The notes: generated from the sequence alone by a model not told the origin. Counted from the stretch's first letter, positions 22,865-60,268 are shown. The stretch is DNA of 64,000 nucleotides from Flaccisagitta enflata (GCA_965153355.1 OZ231128.1:35402001-35466000), one strand, 5' to 3'. A program made the numbers and translations.

Positions 22865-23671
22865 AGAGGAACTAGAGGATAGACAGTCCTCGTTGGTCAA
22901 AGAGGATAGACAGTCCTCGTTGGTCAAAGAGGATAGACAGTCCTCGTTGGTCAAAGAGGATAGACAGTCCTCGTTGGTCAAAGAGGATAGACAGTCCTCG
23001 TTGGTCAAAGAGGATAGACAGTCCTCGTTGGTCAAAGAGGATAGACAGTCCTCGTTGGTCAAAGAGGATAGACAGTCCTCGTTGGTCAAAGAGGATAGAC
23101 AGTCCTCGTTGGTCAAAGAGGATAGACAGTCCTCGTTGGTCAAAGAGGATAGACAGTCCTCGTTGGTCAAAGAGGATAGACAGTCCTCGTTGGTCAAAGA
23201 GGATAGACAGTCCTCGTTGGTCAAAGAGGATAGACAGTCCTCGTTGGTCAAAGAGGATAGACAGTCCTCGTTGGTCAAAGAGGATAGACAGTCCTCGTTG
23301 GTCAAAGAGGATAGACAGTCCTCGTTGGTCAAAGAGGATAGACAGTCCTCGTTGGTCAAAGAGGATAGACAGTCCTCGTTGGTCAAAGAGGATAGACAGT
23401 CCTCGTTGGTCAAAGAGGATAGACAGTCCTTGTTGGTCAAAGAGGATAGACAGTCCTCGTTGGTCAAAGAGGATAGACAGTCCTCGTTGGTCAAAGAGGA
23501 TAGACAGTCCTCGTTGGTCAAAGAGGATAGACAGTCCTCGTTGGTCAAAGAGGATAGACAGTCCTCGTTGGTCAAAGAGGATAGACAGTCCTCGTTGGTC
23601 AAAGAGGATAGACAGTCCTCGTTGGTCAAAGAGGATAGACAGTCCTCGTTGGTCAAAGAGGATAGACAGTA
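22865..23671. repeat. 27-bp tandem array, about 29 near-identical copies
   Basis: The unit GATAGACAGTCCTCGTTGGT CAAAGAG is 27 bp (9 codons), so frames stay open on both strands and mimic proteins of 280-300 residues. Copies are almost identical (one C-to-T variant near 23431), which indicates recent expansion or homogenisation. Each unit contains an imperfect palindrome (GAGGA...TCCTC). Confidence 0.95.
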
Positions 23672-23689
23672 GACGGCCCAGAATATGTC

Positions 23690-24290
23690 TCTTTTTAACA
23701 AAGTACCCATCCTCGCAGCGATTCTTGACCAAAATTTCACGCTGAATCCGAATCTGGCAACCACAATTTTCTGAGATGACGCTAGATGGCGGAAGTGGTC
23801 GTCTGAATGTGGCGCACCACTTCCGGTTTCATTTTAGCCACAGTTTTCAGCTATATTTAGGCTTAGCGCACATCTTAAAGCGAAACACAACCTCAAACTG
23901 TCCTGAAAAACATTGAATTTATATGATGAATTCGTTTGGGTACCTCTGGCGCCTTTTTTGGAAGGCGCACCACTTCCGGTCTGGTTAAAATAACAATTTT
24001 TGGCCAGATTTTGACAATCTTCTGCTATATTTGAGAATAGCGCACTCTTAAAAATAACTCAGTACATCAATACAAATCTAAAATCACTACGTTTGTGTGG
24101 CAGGGTGCCTTTGACGCACTAATTTGAGTGACGCGCCACTTCCGGTCTGAGTGTACATGTGATATCAAACAAATTTTCTCACCAACGCAGGAAGCTCTCA
24201 CGTTCATGTTCATTGCTCATAACACAAATCGGGTTAAAATCTTCGTCCGTTTTCGCGAATTTCTTTCTTAAGCTTTAAAGCCACTCGGTA
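23690..24290. repeat. Diverged ~150-bp units with the motif GCGCACCACTTCCGGT
   Basis: Three diverged direct units are centred near 23.81, 23.96 and 24.13 kb, each with the ACTTCCGGT motif. The first includes CATCCTCGCAGCGATTCTTG and GCTAGATGGCGGAAGTGG. Inverted counterparts of this region lie at 27.15-27.46 kb. Confidence 0.7.
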
Positions 24291-24436
24291 TTTTTTAGTC
24301 GCGTGCATGCAGCTACACCCCCCTTTTTCCGTCCGTTGGTCGGTTGGTCAGTCTGTCTCACTTAAGCTTTTTTCATCAATTTTTATACAAATCATTCTAA
24401 ATGTACGTGCACACGACTTATAGATGTTGGCCTTGT
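24291..24436. mobile_element. HINE-like element, subfamily A-short
   Basis: TTTTTTAGTCGCGTGCATGC hairpin on the left and a (GTCN) core. The far end is GTGCACACGACTTATAGATG then TTGGCCTTGTT. Confidence 0.75.
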
Positions 24437-24642
24437 TATACTATCCTGCCATGAAACGACGCGATCGGTAAGGGTGTGCGTCGGAGAAAATATTTTTTTG
24501 AAAACAGTTTCTGACAGAATGAAGTGTCCTCTATCATATCTGTATAAAGCTCGCAGAAGGAAAAAAATTAGACCCTCGTCTGTGGGTTCAAAGTTAAGAT
24601 AATTTTTGGGATTTTCTTACGATTTTGTTTGTTCATCATTCC

Positions 24643-24795
24643 TTTTTTAGTCGCGAACTAGCTACTTGATAAGAGGCTTCGTCGGTCCGTCTGTCGGTCA
24701 ATAGGGGTGATCGAGTTGAGAAAGTGCAAAAACGCGTATTTCCGCCCCTGCCTACCCGTCCGCCACTGGCATTGGCCAGGCATCTGGCCTTGTTT
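24643..24795. mobile_element. HINE-like element, subfamily C
   Basis: TTTTTTAGTCGCGAACTAGC, AAGAGGCTTCGTCGGTCCGT core, CCCGTCCGCCACTGGCATTG and CATCTGGCCTTGTTT. Confidence 0.8.
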
Positions 24796-25160
24796 CACTA
24801 TTTCCTGATCGTCTCATTAGTGTTTGTTTATATTTCTATGTATACATATCAACTGCTCAGTCTGCTCATAACAGTAAATACCAGTAACAATATGTAAATC
24901 ACATTCGTTTTAGAGCGGAAAACAGTCGCTTTCCAGCGATAATTTTCTTAACTAGAAATGGTTACGTGTTTGTTTACTATTTTAATCTATGAGAAATGAA
25001 GAAACAGGACGTGGACAAGGCGTGCCGACTGCCGACGCTGTCTTTCAGCATCGGAACTCGGAAGTCTTCGTATAATCGTCTCTGACTCTCATGGCGCCAA
25101 CTAACGCCATGATTCGATTTTTAGTCACAGGAGCGCGACCATACGCCAGAGGTGTCACGA

Positions 25161-25870
25161 ACTACACATGGATGCAAGATACAGTGTCATGAGGCGCCAA
25201 ACGTTTTAGCACCCCCCCTTACCACCAATTTGGCTGTATGAAAAAAAATTTTGAAGATGTTTTGGGTGATTATGGGGAAAATGAATGGCGTCATCAGAGG
25301 GAATTTCAAAATTCCCTCTGATGACGCCATTTGTACTACTCGACTAAAAAAAAAAAGCCGCACCCTATTTTGAGTTGATATATGAAAAAAAAAAAAATAT
25401 TCAAAAATTCTGTTAAAGTGATTTAAAAGATTTTTGAATTTTCTTTCATTCTAGACCAATCCCAGATCTATCTCAAACGGTTTAGGAGCTAGAGCTCTGC
25501 AAAGAAAAGCACTATTTTGCTAAATTGCACTTTTTTCATAGGGATTGTGAAACTGAAATAGGCAACGTTTTTACTCTAACTAATGCTATTTCTAAAGGAA
25601 AAAAGATAGCAATACCAGATTGGCGCAAAATGAAAGATCTTTTCAAGAGCTTTCTAATGGTCTAAGATTTTGATTATTTTTTTAAAAATTTAGTATGACT
25701 CTTTGTTATTTAAAAGTGCGGCTTTTTTATTGAGTCGAGTAGTATTCCCCTTAGTTCCTCAAAATAACTTTCAATAGAAAATTACAGTCAGCCAATTTGG
25801 CTGTAGGGGGGGTTGCCATTTTTTTTGCTTTTGGCGCCTCATCATGCTCTATTTTGCGTCTATGTGTAAT
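25161..25870. mobile_element. ~710-bp palindromic MITE with a nested inverted repeat
   Basis: The outer inverted repeats include CTACACATGGATGCAAGATA and TCATGAGGCGCCAAA. An inner pair TACTACTCGACT...GCCGCAC / GTGCGGC...GAGTCGAGTAGTA spans 25335-25745. A GAGGGAATTTCAAAATTCCC mini-palindrome lies at about 25.30 kb. The central part has an inverted relative at 26.26-26.60 kb. Confidence 0.7.
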
Positions 25871-25959
25871 CGACTGGTCGATTAATCGGGTCAATTTTTG
25901 GCGTTTCTGAACAATCTTTCTGGGCCTAAGTCACCAAAACACATATGTATCAGGATGAT

Positions 25960-26193
25960 TTTTTTGGTCGCATGCTACGTGACTATATAAGCCACTTTTT
26001 GATCCGTCCATCGGTCTATTGGTCTATCTGTCCGTCAAAGTCGTTTTAAAGGCTATTTGTCGTGTTTATGTCTCTGAACAGTAGAAAAGAAACTTTGAAG
26101 AGCAAACAACCATTTCAAATATTTTTTTTTTTTTTTGAAAAAAAGATTGTTTAAGGTGCCGACGCATGCGACTTAGGTCTAATGACCACGTTT
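25960..26193. mobile_element. HINE-like element, subfamily F
   Basis: TTTTTTTGGTCGCATGCTACGTGA hairpin region on the left, then CTATATAAGCCACTTTTTG and a (GTCC/GTCT) core. The far end is CGACGCATGCGACTTAGGTC followed by TAATGACC. The subfamily is defined by AGCCACTTTTTG and by a TAGGTCTAATGACCTTGTT-type end. Confidence 0.7.
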
Positions 26194-26596
26194 TTTCTGG
26201 CTAGCATAGATTCGATTTGACGATCAGACTGATTTAAATTGCGGAACCCACGCTCTGAAACAAAATGAAAGGCTGATGGGGCAATTGGAACTCATAAAAA
26301 CATATAAAATTTCTGGGTCGTTAGAAAGCTCTTGGTAATACTTTCATTTGGCGCCAATCTGGCATTTCTATCTTTTTTTCGTTTGAGAATGGCATAGTTT
26401 GAGTAAAAACTTTGCTTATTTTATTTTTGCAGTTCCATAGAAAAAATGCATTTTAGCATAATGGTCTTCCACTTTGACTGACCCTTGCTCTGCCTCTAGA
26501 ATGAGAGATTTTTTGAAAATCTTTAAAATCAGTTTGTCTAATAAATGTTTGTGGACCTTCTTGAACCGGTTTGATTGCCTATTACAAAAGTGCGTC

Positions 26597-26739
26597 TTTT
26601 TTAGTCGCGGACACGCGACTCTACACCTTGTCGTTCCGGTCTGTCAGTCCCTCCATAACATTTTGCATTTCAAGCGGTCTTTGCCCTACTGCTCCTGCCC
26701 AACCATCCGCGACTAGATTGCCGTAAATCCGGCTTTGTT
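26597..26739. mobile_element. HINE-like element, subfamily B (hairpin on the left)
   Basis: TTTTTTAGTCGCGGACACGC hairpin, CTACACCTTGTCGTTCC and a short core. The far end is CCAACCATCCGCGACTAGAT then GGCTTTGTTT. TCCGCGACT is the reverse complement of the outer arm AGTCGCGGA. Confidence 0.85.
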
Positions 26740-26760
26740 TCGAGTAAGCGTAGTAAATGA

Positions 26761-26902
26761 ACATGGTCGGATACTCGACAATCTAGTTGGGACGGTTGGG
26801 CGGGAGCAGTAAGGCAAAAAACCACTTGCAATTCAAAAATGTGACCCACTTTTGTATCGACCAAGACGGCAAGGTGTAGAGACGTGTGTCCGCGACTAAA
26901 AA
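26761..26902. mobile_element. HINE-like element, subfamily B, tail-to-tail with the preceding copy
   Basis: ACATGGTCGGATACTCGACA at the left, then GGTTGGGCGGGAGCAGTAAG and GGCAAGGTGTAGAGACGTGT. It ends in the hairpin arm GTCCGCGACTAAAAA. Confidence 0.8.
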
Positions 26903-27016
26903 CGCAGTTTTCCAATATTTTGGCTCGTAATTTGTATTTTCATAATAATTAATGACTACAACGTGGATAACTTACGGTATAGAATGGCTTCTAAAAGATG
27001 TTGCTGTGACTGTAAA

Positions 27017-27017
<1 letters not shown>

Positions 27018-27099
<82 letters not shown>
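27018..27099. repeat. (GA)n microsatellite
   Basis: About 80 bp of uninterrupted GA. Confidence 0.97.
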
Positions 27100-27100
<1 letters not shown>

Positions 27101-27149
27101 CGCGAGCGCGTGCGTCTGTAAAAGGTGCGCTCGGCTAAATTTCATGCTA

Positions 27150-27480
27150 AAATGGCAATTTTACCCAGACCGGAAGTGGAGCGCCACATGTAAACGCGTT
27201 TTTTTTGCCTATGCGGGTCAGGGTTTTTCGAGAATAGCATCCCTCCTACTTGATACACTGACTAGTTAAGGTATCTATGTGCGCTACAGGTTTCTCGGCC
27301 AAAAACCGTCATTTTCCCCAAACCGGAAGTGGTGCGCCACATCTAGACGCCCACTTCCGCCATCTAGCGCCATTTTAGAAAATTTTTGATGCCATTTTCG
27401 GATTCTACGGTGAATTTTGATCAAGATTCGCTGCGAGGATGCAGACTTTTTTAAAAACGGATATAATCCTGGGCTGTCTA
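27150..27480. repeat. Inverted counterpart of the 23.69-23.85 kb region
   Basis: ACCGGAAGTGGAGCGCCACA and ACCGGAAGTGGTGCGCCACA occur here, followed by CATCTAGCGCCATTTTAGAA and TCGCTGCGAGGATGCAGACT. Their reverse complements lie in the same order at 23.69-23.85 kb. Confidence 0.75.
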
Positions 27481-27481
27481 A

Positions 27482-28113
27482 TAGACAGTCCTCGTTGGTC
27501 AAAGAGGATAGACAGTCCTCGTTGGTCAAAGAGGATAGACAGTCCTCGTTGGTCAAAGAGGATAGACAGTCCTCGTTGGTCAAAGAGGATAGACAGTCCT
27601 CGTCCTCGTTGGTCAAAGAGGATAGACAGTCCTCGTCCTCGTTGGTCAAAGAGGATAGACAGTCCTCGTCCTTGTTGGTCAAAGAGGATAGTCCTTGTCC
27701 TCGTTGGTCAAAGAGGATAGTCCTTGTCCTCGTTGGTCAAAGAGGATAGTCCTTGTCCTCGTTGGTCAAAGAGGATAGTCCTTGTCCTCGTTGGTCAAAG
27801 AGGATAGTCCTTGTCCTCGTTGGTCAAAGAGGATAGTCCTTGTCCTCGTTGGTCAAAGAGGATAGTCCTTGTCCTCGTTGGTCAAAGAGGATAGTCCTTG
27901 TCCTCGTTTGTCAAAGAGGATAGTCCTTGTCCTCGTTTGTCAAAGAGGATAGTCCTTGTCCTCGTTTGTCAAAGAGGATAGTCCTTGTCCTCGTTTGTCA
28001 AAGAGGATAGTCCTTGTCCTCGTTTGTCAAAGAGGATAGTCCTTGTCCTCGTTTGTCAAAGAGGATAGTCCTTGTCCTCGTTTGTCAAAGAGGATAGTCC
28101 TTGTCCTCATTTT
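27482..28113. repeat. Second 27/29-bp array
   Basis: It begins with the same 27-bp unit as at 22865, then shifts to longer units with duplicated TCCTCG, and then to a 29-bp unit (GATAGTCCTTGTCCTCGTTG GTCAAAGAG), with GTTTGTC variants in the last copies. The array therefore shows a stepwise change in unit type from left to right. Confidence 0.9.
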
Positions 28114-28232
28114 ATTCCAAAGAACAAGTATCATATTTAAGTACTTAGACGAAGTAAGGTCGCACAGATTTCGACAATTTCGACTCACTTCATCTTTATT
28201 ATGTAAGTACTTTCTCTTAGACTGGTGATTAA

Positions 28233-28335
28233 GACAGATGATACCGACAGATGATGCTGACAGATAATATTGACAGACGATACTAACAGATGATACTGAC
28301 AGATAATACTAATTGCTGATGCTGGCTGGTGATAC
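28233..28335. repeat. Minisatellite (GACAGATGATACT)n
   Basis: About seven diverged 13-bp-like units of TGACAGATAATACT. Confidence 0.8.
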
Positions 28336-28605
28336 GTTGTACTCCATCATGATCATGTGAGAACAGACTGACAAATCACAAGCCCCTTTCTCCGTTGTAC
28401 TCGGTCAAAGAGAACTGACTGCCAAACCCCAAGAAAGTTGAATCATTTATTAGTGCTACCGTTTGGAAGCTACTGTTGATACCGTTTAAAGGCTCATTGC
28501 TGGTGACTACCGCCAAACTTCGCTTAACTTCAAGACCTTTGTCTTCATATTCATGTCTGCGTATTGGTAAACTTGTTGCATGTTTAAGTCAGAGTATAAA
28601 CTTTA

Positions 28606-28737
28606 ACAGGTTTGGGTGGCACAGCAATCCAGTCGCGGACAGTTGGGCAGGAGCCATAATGCATAAGCAGCTTGCAAGTAAATGTTACGAACGGACAAAC
28701 CGGCACGGCAAGGTGTAGTCGCGTATCCACGTCTAAA
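28606..28737. mobile_element. HINE-like element, subfamily B (hairpin on the right)
   Basis: ACAGCAATCCAGTCGCGGAC, TTGGGCAGGAGCCATAATGC and CGGCACGGCAAGGTGTAGTC. It ends GCGTATCCACGTCTAAA, so the hairpin is damaged. Confidence 0.75.
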
Positions 28738-29162
28738 GAGCTTAAACGCAAAAAAGGATCATGAATAAACATATTTCTATTTTGTGTTGTTATGAAATCA
28801 TTTGTTTTTAGGATATATTGAATCACAAGTCGCGTGTACGCAACTTCTAACGTCATTCCGTCAGTTATGTCGTAATTTAAAGATATGTTTTTCATTGGGA
28901 GTCAACTTTTACCGCCAAACCCCCGCCAACTTCCTCGATGCACCTAGTCCTGATAAGTTATTCGAACTCAAAGTAGCTTTAAGAAACTGCAGCCCTGCAA
29001 TTCAGCTTTCTTCAGCACTTCGTTTTCAGAGCTTTAGTGTTTTCTTTGCTAGTTGTCGTCGGTTTAAAAGAGGTTTGTCGCCGGCGGGCACCACCGAAAT
29101 TACAACCAACTTGATATCGAGTCAGAGTCACACAGTGGAACCTTTTTCTTTAGAGACATTTC

Positions 29163-29265
29163 TTTTTAGTTGCATGCAATTCTATAAGAGGCTTTGTCCG
29201 TCTGTTGGTCCGTCGGTCCGTCTGAGGTAGGGTTGGAAAGTGGGAAAACCAGCGTTTTAAATTAT
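29163..29265. mobile_element. HINE-like subfamily C, hairpin-end fragment
   Basis: CTTTTTAGTTGCATGCAATT, CTATAAGAGGCTTTGTCCGT core, then GGAAAGTGGGAAAACC. The far end is not recognisable. Confidence 0.7.
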
Positions 29266-29675
29266 TATTGTGCATGTCTGAGTGTGGGGGGTGGGGTGGG
29301 TGTTCTAAAACATTTTGTTCGGCCTTGGCACATTGTAAAAATCTGCGCAAGTTCGGCGGCAATCGCCAAATTTGAATCCTCAATGGTTATGTCGATATCT
29401 CGGCAACGGTAACTAATATTGGCAATCCGCAAAATGCTAATTGTACATGAAGTAAAGGACTACTACTGTATCAAAGGGCATGGTTCTCAAATGTTTTGTT
29501 CGGCCGTGGCGCATTGTCAAAGTTATCAAGTTATCCTGACGGTAACCACCGAACATCACTTGCACCTCGACCAAGATATCATCACCAAAATGTAAGCCAG
29601 AAAATGGGGAAGTTGAATTGAGGGAACGGCGAAGTTTTTTGTTTATTCAAGAAGTGTAAAAAAGTCGTTTTCTTC

Positions 29676-29880
29676 TGTCGCGTGCACGCGACTATAATCT
29701 GCTATGTCCGTCTTATGGTCAGTCGGTTGAGAGGTCGGTCAATAAAGCTTTGCTTTTGGCGTCTATGGGTGTTTTTTTTTTTTGCGTCACTGCTGCAGCT
29801 CAAATGCTTGGTCAGCCTTTTTTATCACTGCCCTGCCCATTCGCACGTAACTTGGGTAGTCATGTATAATGCTATGGCCT
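29676..29880. mobile_element. HINE-like element, subfamily A, diverged
   Basis: GTCGCGTGCACGCGACTATA hairpin on the left and a GTCN core. The far end is CCTGCCCATTCGCACGTAAC, TTGGGTAGTCATGTATAATG. Confidence 0.65.
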
Positions 29881-30006
29881 CATCCCCCTTTACCTATGAT
29901 TTTTTCCCACAATTTGTTACATCACGACATGAGACCTATAATTTACGTCCCCATAGCGCATTTAGACAGTATACTATTAGTATTATCAGTATTCCAGGCA
30001 CAAGTA

Positions 30007-30120
30007 CAGTTAAATCCCGAATTTCAAGGGACCAATTTTTTTTTTATGTAATTTTTTTGAAAGGATCTGTTTTGGGAGGAATTCCGTCGCTGCTGGGTCC
30101 TTTACAGCGGGGCTCAACTG
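30007..30120. mobile_element. 114-bp Tigger/pogo-like MITE with TA duplication
   Basis: CAGTTAAATCCCGAATTTCA at the left and GGGCTCAACTG at the right, flanked by TA. The termini are inverted over about 25 bp with mismatches. Confidence 0.7.
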
Positions 30121-30190
30121 TAGTGTTAAGTTTTGTTGTATTAATAATGATGATGTTTTGGTACGGCCAAAAGTAAAAATATCAAAAAAT

Positions 30191-30312
30191 TTTCAGGTGC
30201 GACAAAGCACCTCTTTAACTGGCTGTGTCCATCGGTTGGTCGGTTGGTTGGTCAGTTGGTCGGATTACGCATTTGTTCGACGATCCGAACGTCGCACCTT
30301 TTTGGCCTTGTT
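30191..30312. mobile_element. HINE-like element, subfamily D
   Basis: AGGTGCGACAAAGCACCT hairpin, TTAACTGGCTGTGTCC and a (GTTG/GTCG) core. The far end is GAACGTCGCACCTTTTTGGC CTTGTTTTT. Confidence 0.85.
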
Positions 30313-30475
30313 TTTCTCTCATCTTCCCATTCCTTTCCCCTCCAAACCCTCTAGTCCAGTCCGACAACGGCGGCGACGTCAGCGAGGACAAGCTTGCGAC
30401 GACAAACTCGTCATCGTCTACATTACTTCACCTCAGTTAAGTCCCCATTGCTCGTCAGTTGTGGCACGTGTGTCT

Positions 30476-30545
30476 TTTCAGTTGCGGACACGCAACTATA
30501 AGAGGCTTTGTCCGTCCATCCATCTGCCCGTTGGTAAGTAAACAT
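30476..30545. mobile_element. HINE-like subfamily C, hairpin-end fragment
   Basis: AGTTGCGGACACGCAACTAT AAGAGGCTTTGTCC and a short core, then unrelated sequence. Confidence 0.7.
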
Positions 30546-30808
30546 CTATTTCTCTGGAACATACATGGGGGAGGGCGCATTTGCATATCGTTCAGAGGGG
30601 ATCACAAATATGCCATAAATCCAAAATGAGTTCAATTCAGAATGCAGGTGGACTATGTAAAACGACAATCCTATGATATAAAATGCAGGTAATTAATTAC
30701 AGCTCGAGGAGGTAATATAGTCTGATTAACAAAATATGTTGCACAAAACAAGTATAGGAAGCTTCATGAGCTCGAGTTAAAAAGTTGGGAAACAAGCATT
30801 ATAGATAT

Positions 30809-32178
30809 TTTTGTCCCCGACGAACAGTTTTCGTCGGTGACTATGAAGTAGCAGTGATGTGTAGTCTGTTTGTTTGTTCGTCTGTTTAAAACCCTCTCAT
30901 ATTTTTAGAACCAGACTTCAGAATTTTATGAAACTTTGCTGGTGTTGTTTATAGGTCAATAGGAGCTTGTGCACCAATTTTCAAAAAAATTCATTAACTT
31001 TTACTACCCTTTGCCTATTATTTTTGTAGTAATATTTAGCTGGGACTTAAGCGTTTTACATAGGTAGAGGGTAGTAAAGGTTTATGAATTTTTTTAAAAT
31101 TTGGTATACAAGTAGAGGGTAGTAAATAAACAACCCCTGCAAAATTCGAATTAAATCTGAAGTCTGGTTTATGAGATATTAGTTTATTTATGTAGTAGTA
31201 TGTTGCTAGGACTTAGGCAATTTACATAGGCAAAGGGTAGTAAAGGTATGTGAATTTTTTTCTAATTTGGTACGCAAGTAGAGGGTAGTAAATAAATAAG
31301 CCCTGCAAAATTTGAATTAAATCTGAAGTCTGGTTTATGAGATATTAGCTTATTTATGTAGTAATATGTTACTATGACTTAGGCAGTTTACATAGGCAAA
31401 GGGTAGCAAAGTTATGTGAATTTTTTTTTGATTTGGTATACAAGTAAAGGATATTAATTGAACTGCCCCTGCAAAATTCAAATTAAATCTGAAGTCTGGT
31501 TTATAAGATATTAGCTTATCAATGTAGTAATATGTTACTAGGACTTCGGCAATTTTTATAGAGGATTGGAGTTGGAGTTCTTTTACTTGCTCATTTATTA
31601 CATTCTGATTTTTCTTTAGGTTTGCCATCATGGATTTCAAGATTCATCTTAAACTACTGTTATCATCTTCAACTACTGTCATCATCTTCAACTACTATCA
31701 TCATCTTCAACTACTATCATCATCTTCAACTACTGTCTTCATCTACTGTCATCATCTTTAACTACTAAATTTTTTTGAAAATTGTTTTTGAAGATTTTTA
31801 AAAAAATTTTTTTGAAAATTTTTCCGAAAATTTTTTTTGACATTTTTTTTTTAAATTTTTTTAAAATTTTTTTTTGAAATTTTATTTTGAAAATTTTTTG
31901 AAATTATTTTTTTGAAATTTTTTTTTTGTTTTTTGAAAATATTTTTAAAATATTTTTTTCTTAGATTTTTGTTGTCATTATCATTCATTGTTGTCATCAA
32001 CATTATCCACTATTGTTATCATTATCAAGTTTTGTCATCATTAAAACATTATTGAATATCTTTTTTTCTCTTGAAATTGCTATTGTCGTGTATCTCATCG
32101 AGTTGCGTTTACGCAACGAGAAAGCTTCAAAAATTACAGTCCCCAGTCGGGGACTGTAATTTTGAAGCTTTTTTGCGT
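30809..32178. mobile_element. Long HINE-like element L1, copy a
   Basis: TTTTTGTCCCCGACGAACAG TTTTCGTCGG forms the left hairpin, followed by GACTATGA. The body has about four ~195-bp direct units (GACTTCAGATTTAATTCGAA type, reading TTAAATCTGAAGTCTGGTTT), then a 16-bp CATCATCTTCAACTACT array and poly-T/GAAA tracts. The far end is a 54-bp palindrome containing CAGTCGGGGACTG; TCGGGGAC is the reverse complement of the outer hairpin arm GTCCCCGA. Confidence 0.8.
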
Positions 32179-32279
32179 ATATTTCTGAATGAGTGGGGGT
32201 TGGGGTGTGGATGGGGGTTGGATGCCCCTGCCCACCCGTCCGCAAAAAAAAAAAAATAGTACCTTGTCAATGACGGTGT

Positions 32280-32810
32280 TACTCCCCAGTCATTACCAAC
32301 ATTTCTCCATCAGTTATGACGTCATTCAACCGTCAGTTACGACGTCATTCCTCTCTTAGTTACTATATCATTTCTCCGTCAATTACTATGTCATTCCTCC
32401 GTCAATTACTACGTCATTCCTCCATCAGTTACTAAGTCATTCCTCCGTCAGTTACTAAGTCATTCCTCCGTCAGTTACTACGTCATTCCTCCGTCAGTTA
32501 CTACGTCATTCCTCCGTCAGTTACTACGTCATTCCTCCGTCAGTTACTAAGTCATTCCTCCATCAGTTACTACGTCATTCCTCCATCAGTTACTACGTCA
32601 TTCCTCCATCAGTTACTACGTCATTCCTCCATCAGTTACTACATCATTCCTCCGTTAGTTACCAATTCATCCCTCGTCAGTAACCAATTCATCCCTCCGT
32701 CAATTACGTTGTCAATGTTCCGTCAATTTTGACATCCCTCCATCAGATAAGACATCATTCCTCCGGCAAGCATAATGTCATTCCTCTCTAAAAATGATAT
32801 ATTCCTTCCG
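32280..32810. repeat. 23-bp tandem array (TCATTCCTCCGTCAGTTACTACG)
   Basis: About 20 units; the central ones are near-identical and the flanking ones decay gradually. There are no spacers, so it is not a CRISPR. Confidence 0.95.
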
Positions 32811-32924
32811 GACAATGTCAGCAACAGACTCACACTGGCCTTGAAAATATCACATTTATAGAATCCGATATTTCTGGTTGACTAAGAGAGAATCGTCACC
32901 CTTGATGTCCGGGGGATGGGATTC

Positions 32925-33155
32925 GGGTATTGCCGAGGCTTAATGGCCCCCCTATCTTGCCCCCCCCCCACCAGGCCACGGGGGGGGGTGTAGTGGGGAA
33001 AAATGTTTTGAAGAAGTTAGTCTCAACCGATTCAAAATTATCTGAACTGTTTAAAAATCTATTGTTCAAAAAATGGAAATTTTTATCACTTTTGACTTTT
33101 TTTGTGCATAAGTGGAGTAGCGACTAGCGGGTGGTCTTCTCCCCCCCCCCCCCGG
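32925..33155. other. Poly-C-bounded segment
   Basis: CCCCCCCCACCAGGCCACGG and a GGGGGGGTG run on the left, and a CCCCCCCCCCC run with GGCTGGTC on the right, enclose about 150 bp. It is possibly a small element with C/G-rich ends. No gene. Confidence 0.4.
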
Positions 33156-33401
33156 CTGGTCTCGTCTAACTGAAAGCTTTGTGATTCACTCGCGTAAACT
33201 GGGTATTGCTTAGTGAGTTTTCATACAAAATTTCATGTAAATTGCTTTAAAAAAATCACGAGATATCCCTATTGATGTGGGCCGATATACCAGATTTTTA
33301 CTAGTCCGGAATTCAAATATTTTCGCTTTGAGAGTACTTATAAACACGAACAAAAAAAGCGGAATTTATCTTGTATGCAATCCATAAGTTAGGGCCAACA
33401 A

Positions 33402-33538
33402 GTGTTGGGCCCTTGCGGGTGGGCAGGGGCCATATTTGAGGTCACCAGACCATTTGGGCAGGAGCAGTGAGGTCACCAACCAACCGACTGACTGACGGTC
33501 AAAGCGGGTTGTAGAGTCGCGTGCACGCGACTAAAAAT
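33402..33538. mobile_element. HINE-like element, subfamily A (hairpin on the right)
   Basis: GCGGGTGGGCAGGGGCCATA, GAGGTCACCAGACCATTTGG and GGTCAAAGCGGGTTGTAGAG. It ends in a perfect AGTCGCGTGCACGCGACT hairpin and AAAAA. Confidence 0.85.
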
Positions 33539-34282
33539 CTGGTAGTTATTTTAGGTAATCGTGGATGGGACAATTAAATTGTAAAAAACCGTAATTGTCC
33601 AAAATTCGTCTTTGAATTTTTCGCGCGATTTTTTTGGTTGTCTTTCTTGTGAAATGAGGGCGAACCCGAGCCCATGTTTCCCCACTCTTTCACCCATAAT
33701 GGGAATAAAAAAACTTGTTGCGCCATTCCCTTAAAATTAAGTTTTTTTCCTTGTTCACTATTAGGTGCTCAAAAAGTACAAATTTGGTCAGTTCATGTTT
33801 TCGGCGAGACAACATCCATCAAATATGACCAAACGTCCATGATGATCTGAAAAAACAACTCAATGGGCCTCAAGAAAGGGATTATTAAGAACTTTTACAA
33901 TATGTTACAGGAAAACAGAGAGCGAACGCCACCGTGGGTGGACACGTTTATTGGGGATAAAAAAAAGTCTGCATATTTTCAAGACCAAATTTTTAAGCAA
34001 TTATACCTCCCCCAACATTTGATAGCAATACAAAAAACGCCGACGTTGAGCCCCTTGTCGGTATTGATGATAACTCCGGAACAGGAGCGAATTATGGGGT
34101 TGTGCATGTTGCTGCTTGTAGAGGAAGGACAGGACTACAACTGTAATAAGTACATTGTTCTTGTACGTTTTCTTTGGGCAAGCGCAAGTTCAGCGGCGAT
34201 TGCTGAGTTTGAACCCCGACTGTTTTGTCGATATTGTGGCAATCTACGCAAACGACTCATTCAATGGACTTCTAATCTTTAG

Positions 34283-60179
<25,897 letters not shown>

Positions 60180-60268
60180 TGACGAGAACAAACGATTGAA
60201 ATGAAAAATTTAAACGATGTGATATGTAAAATTTTAGCGAGTCAACGATAACGAGCTATCTCAGTGGC

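Noticed and set aside
22818-23764. Frames of ~285-300 residues on both strands over the 27-bp array
   Set aside because: The unit length is a multiple of three, so any stop-free unit stays open. No start context, no splice signals, and both strands are equally open.
32280-32810. CRISPR-like regular repeats (also 22865-23671 and 49170-49440)
   Set aside because: Units are contiguous with no unique spacers, and the genome is a metazoan nucleus.
33863-34282. 139-residue frame upstream of the tentative 34283 exon
   Set aside because: Its second half matches a repeat also present near 29.33 kb (GCGCAAGTTC, GGCGGCAATCGCC), and no protein motif is recognisable.
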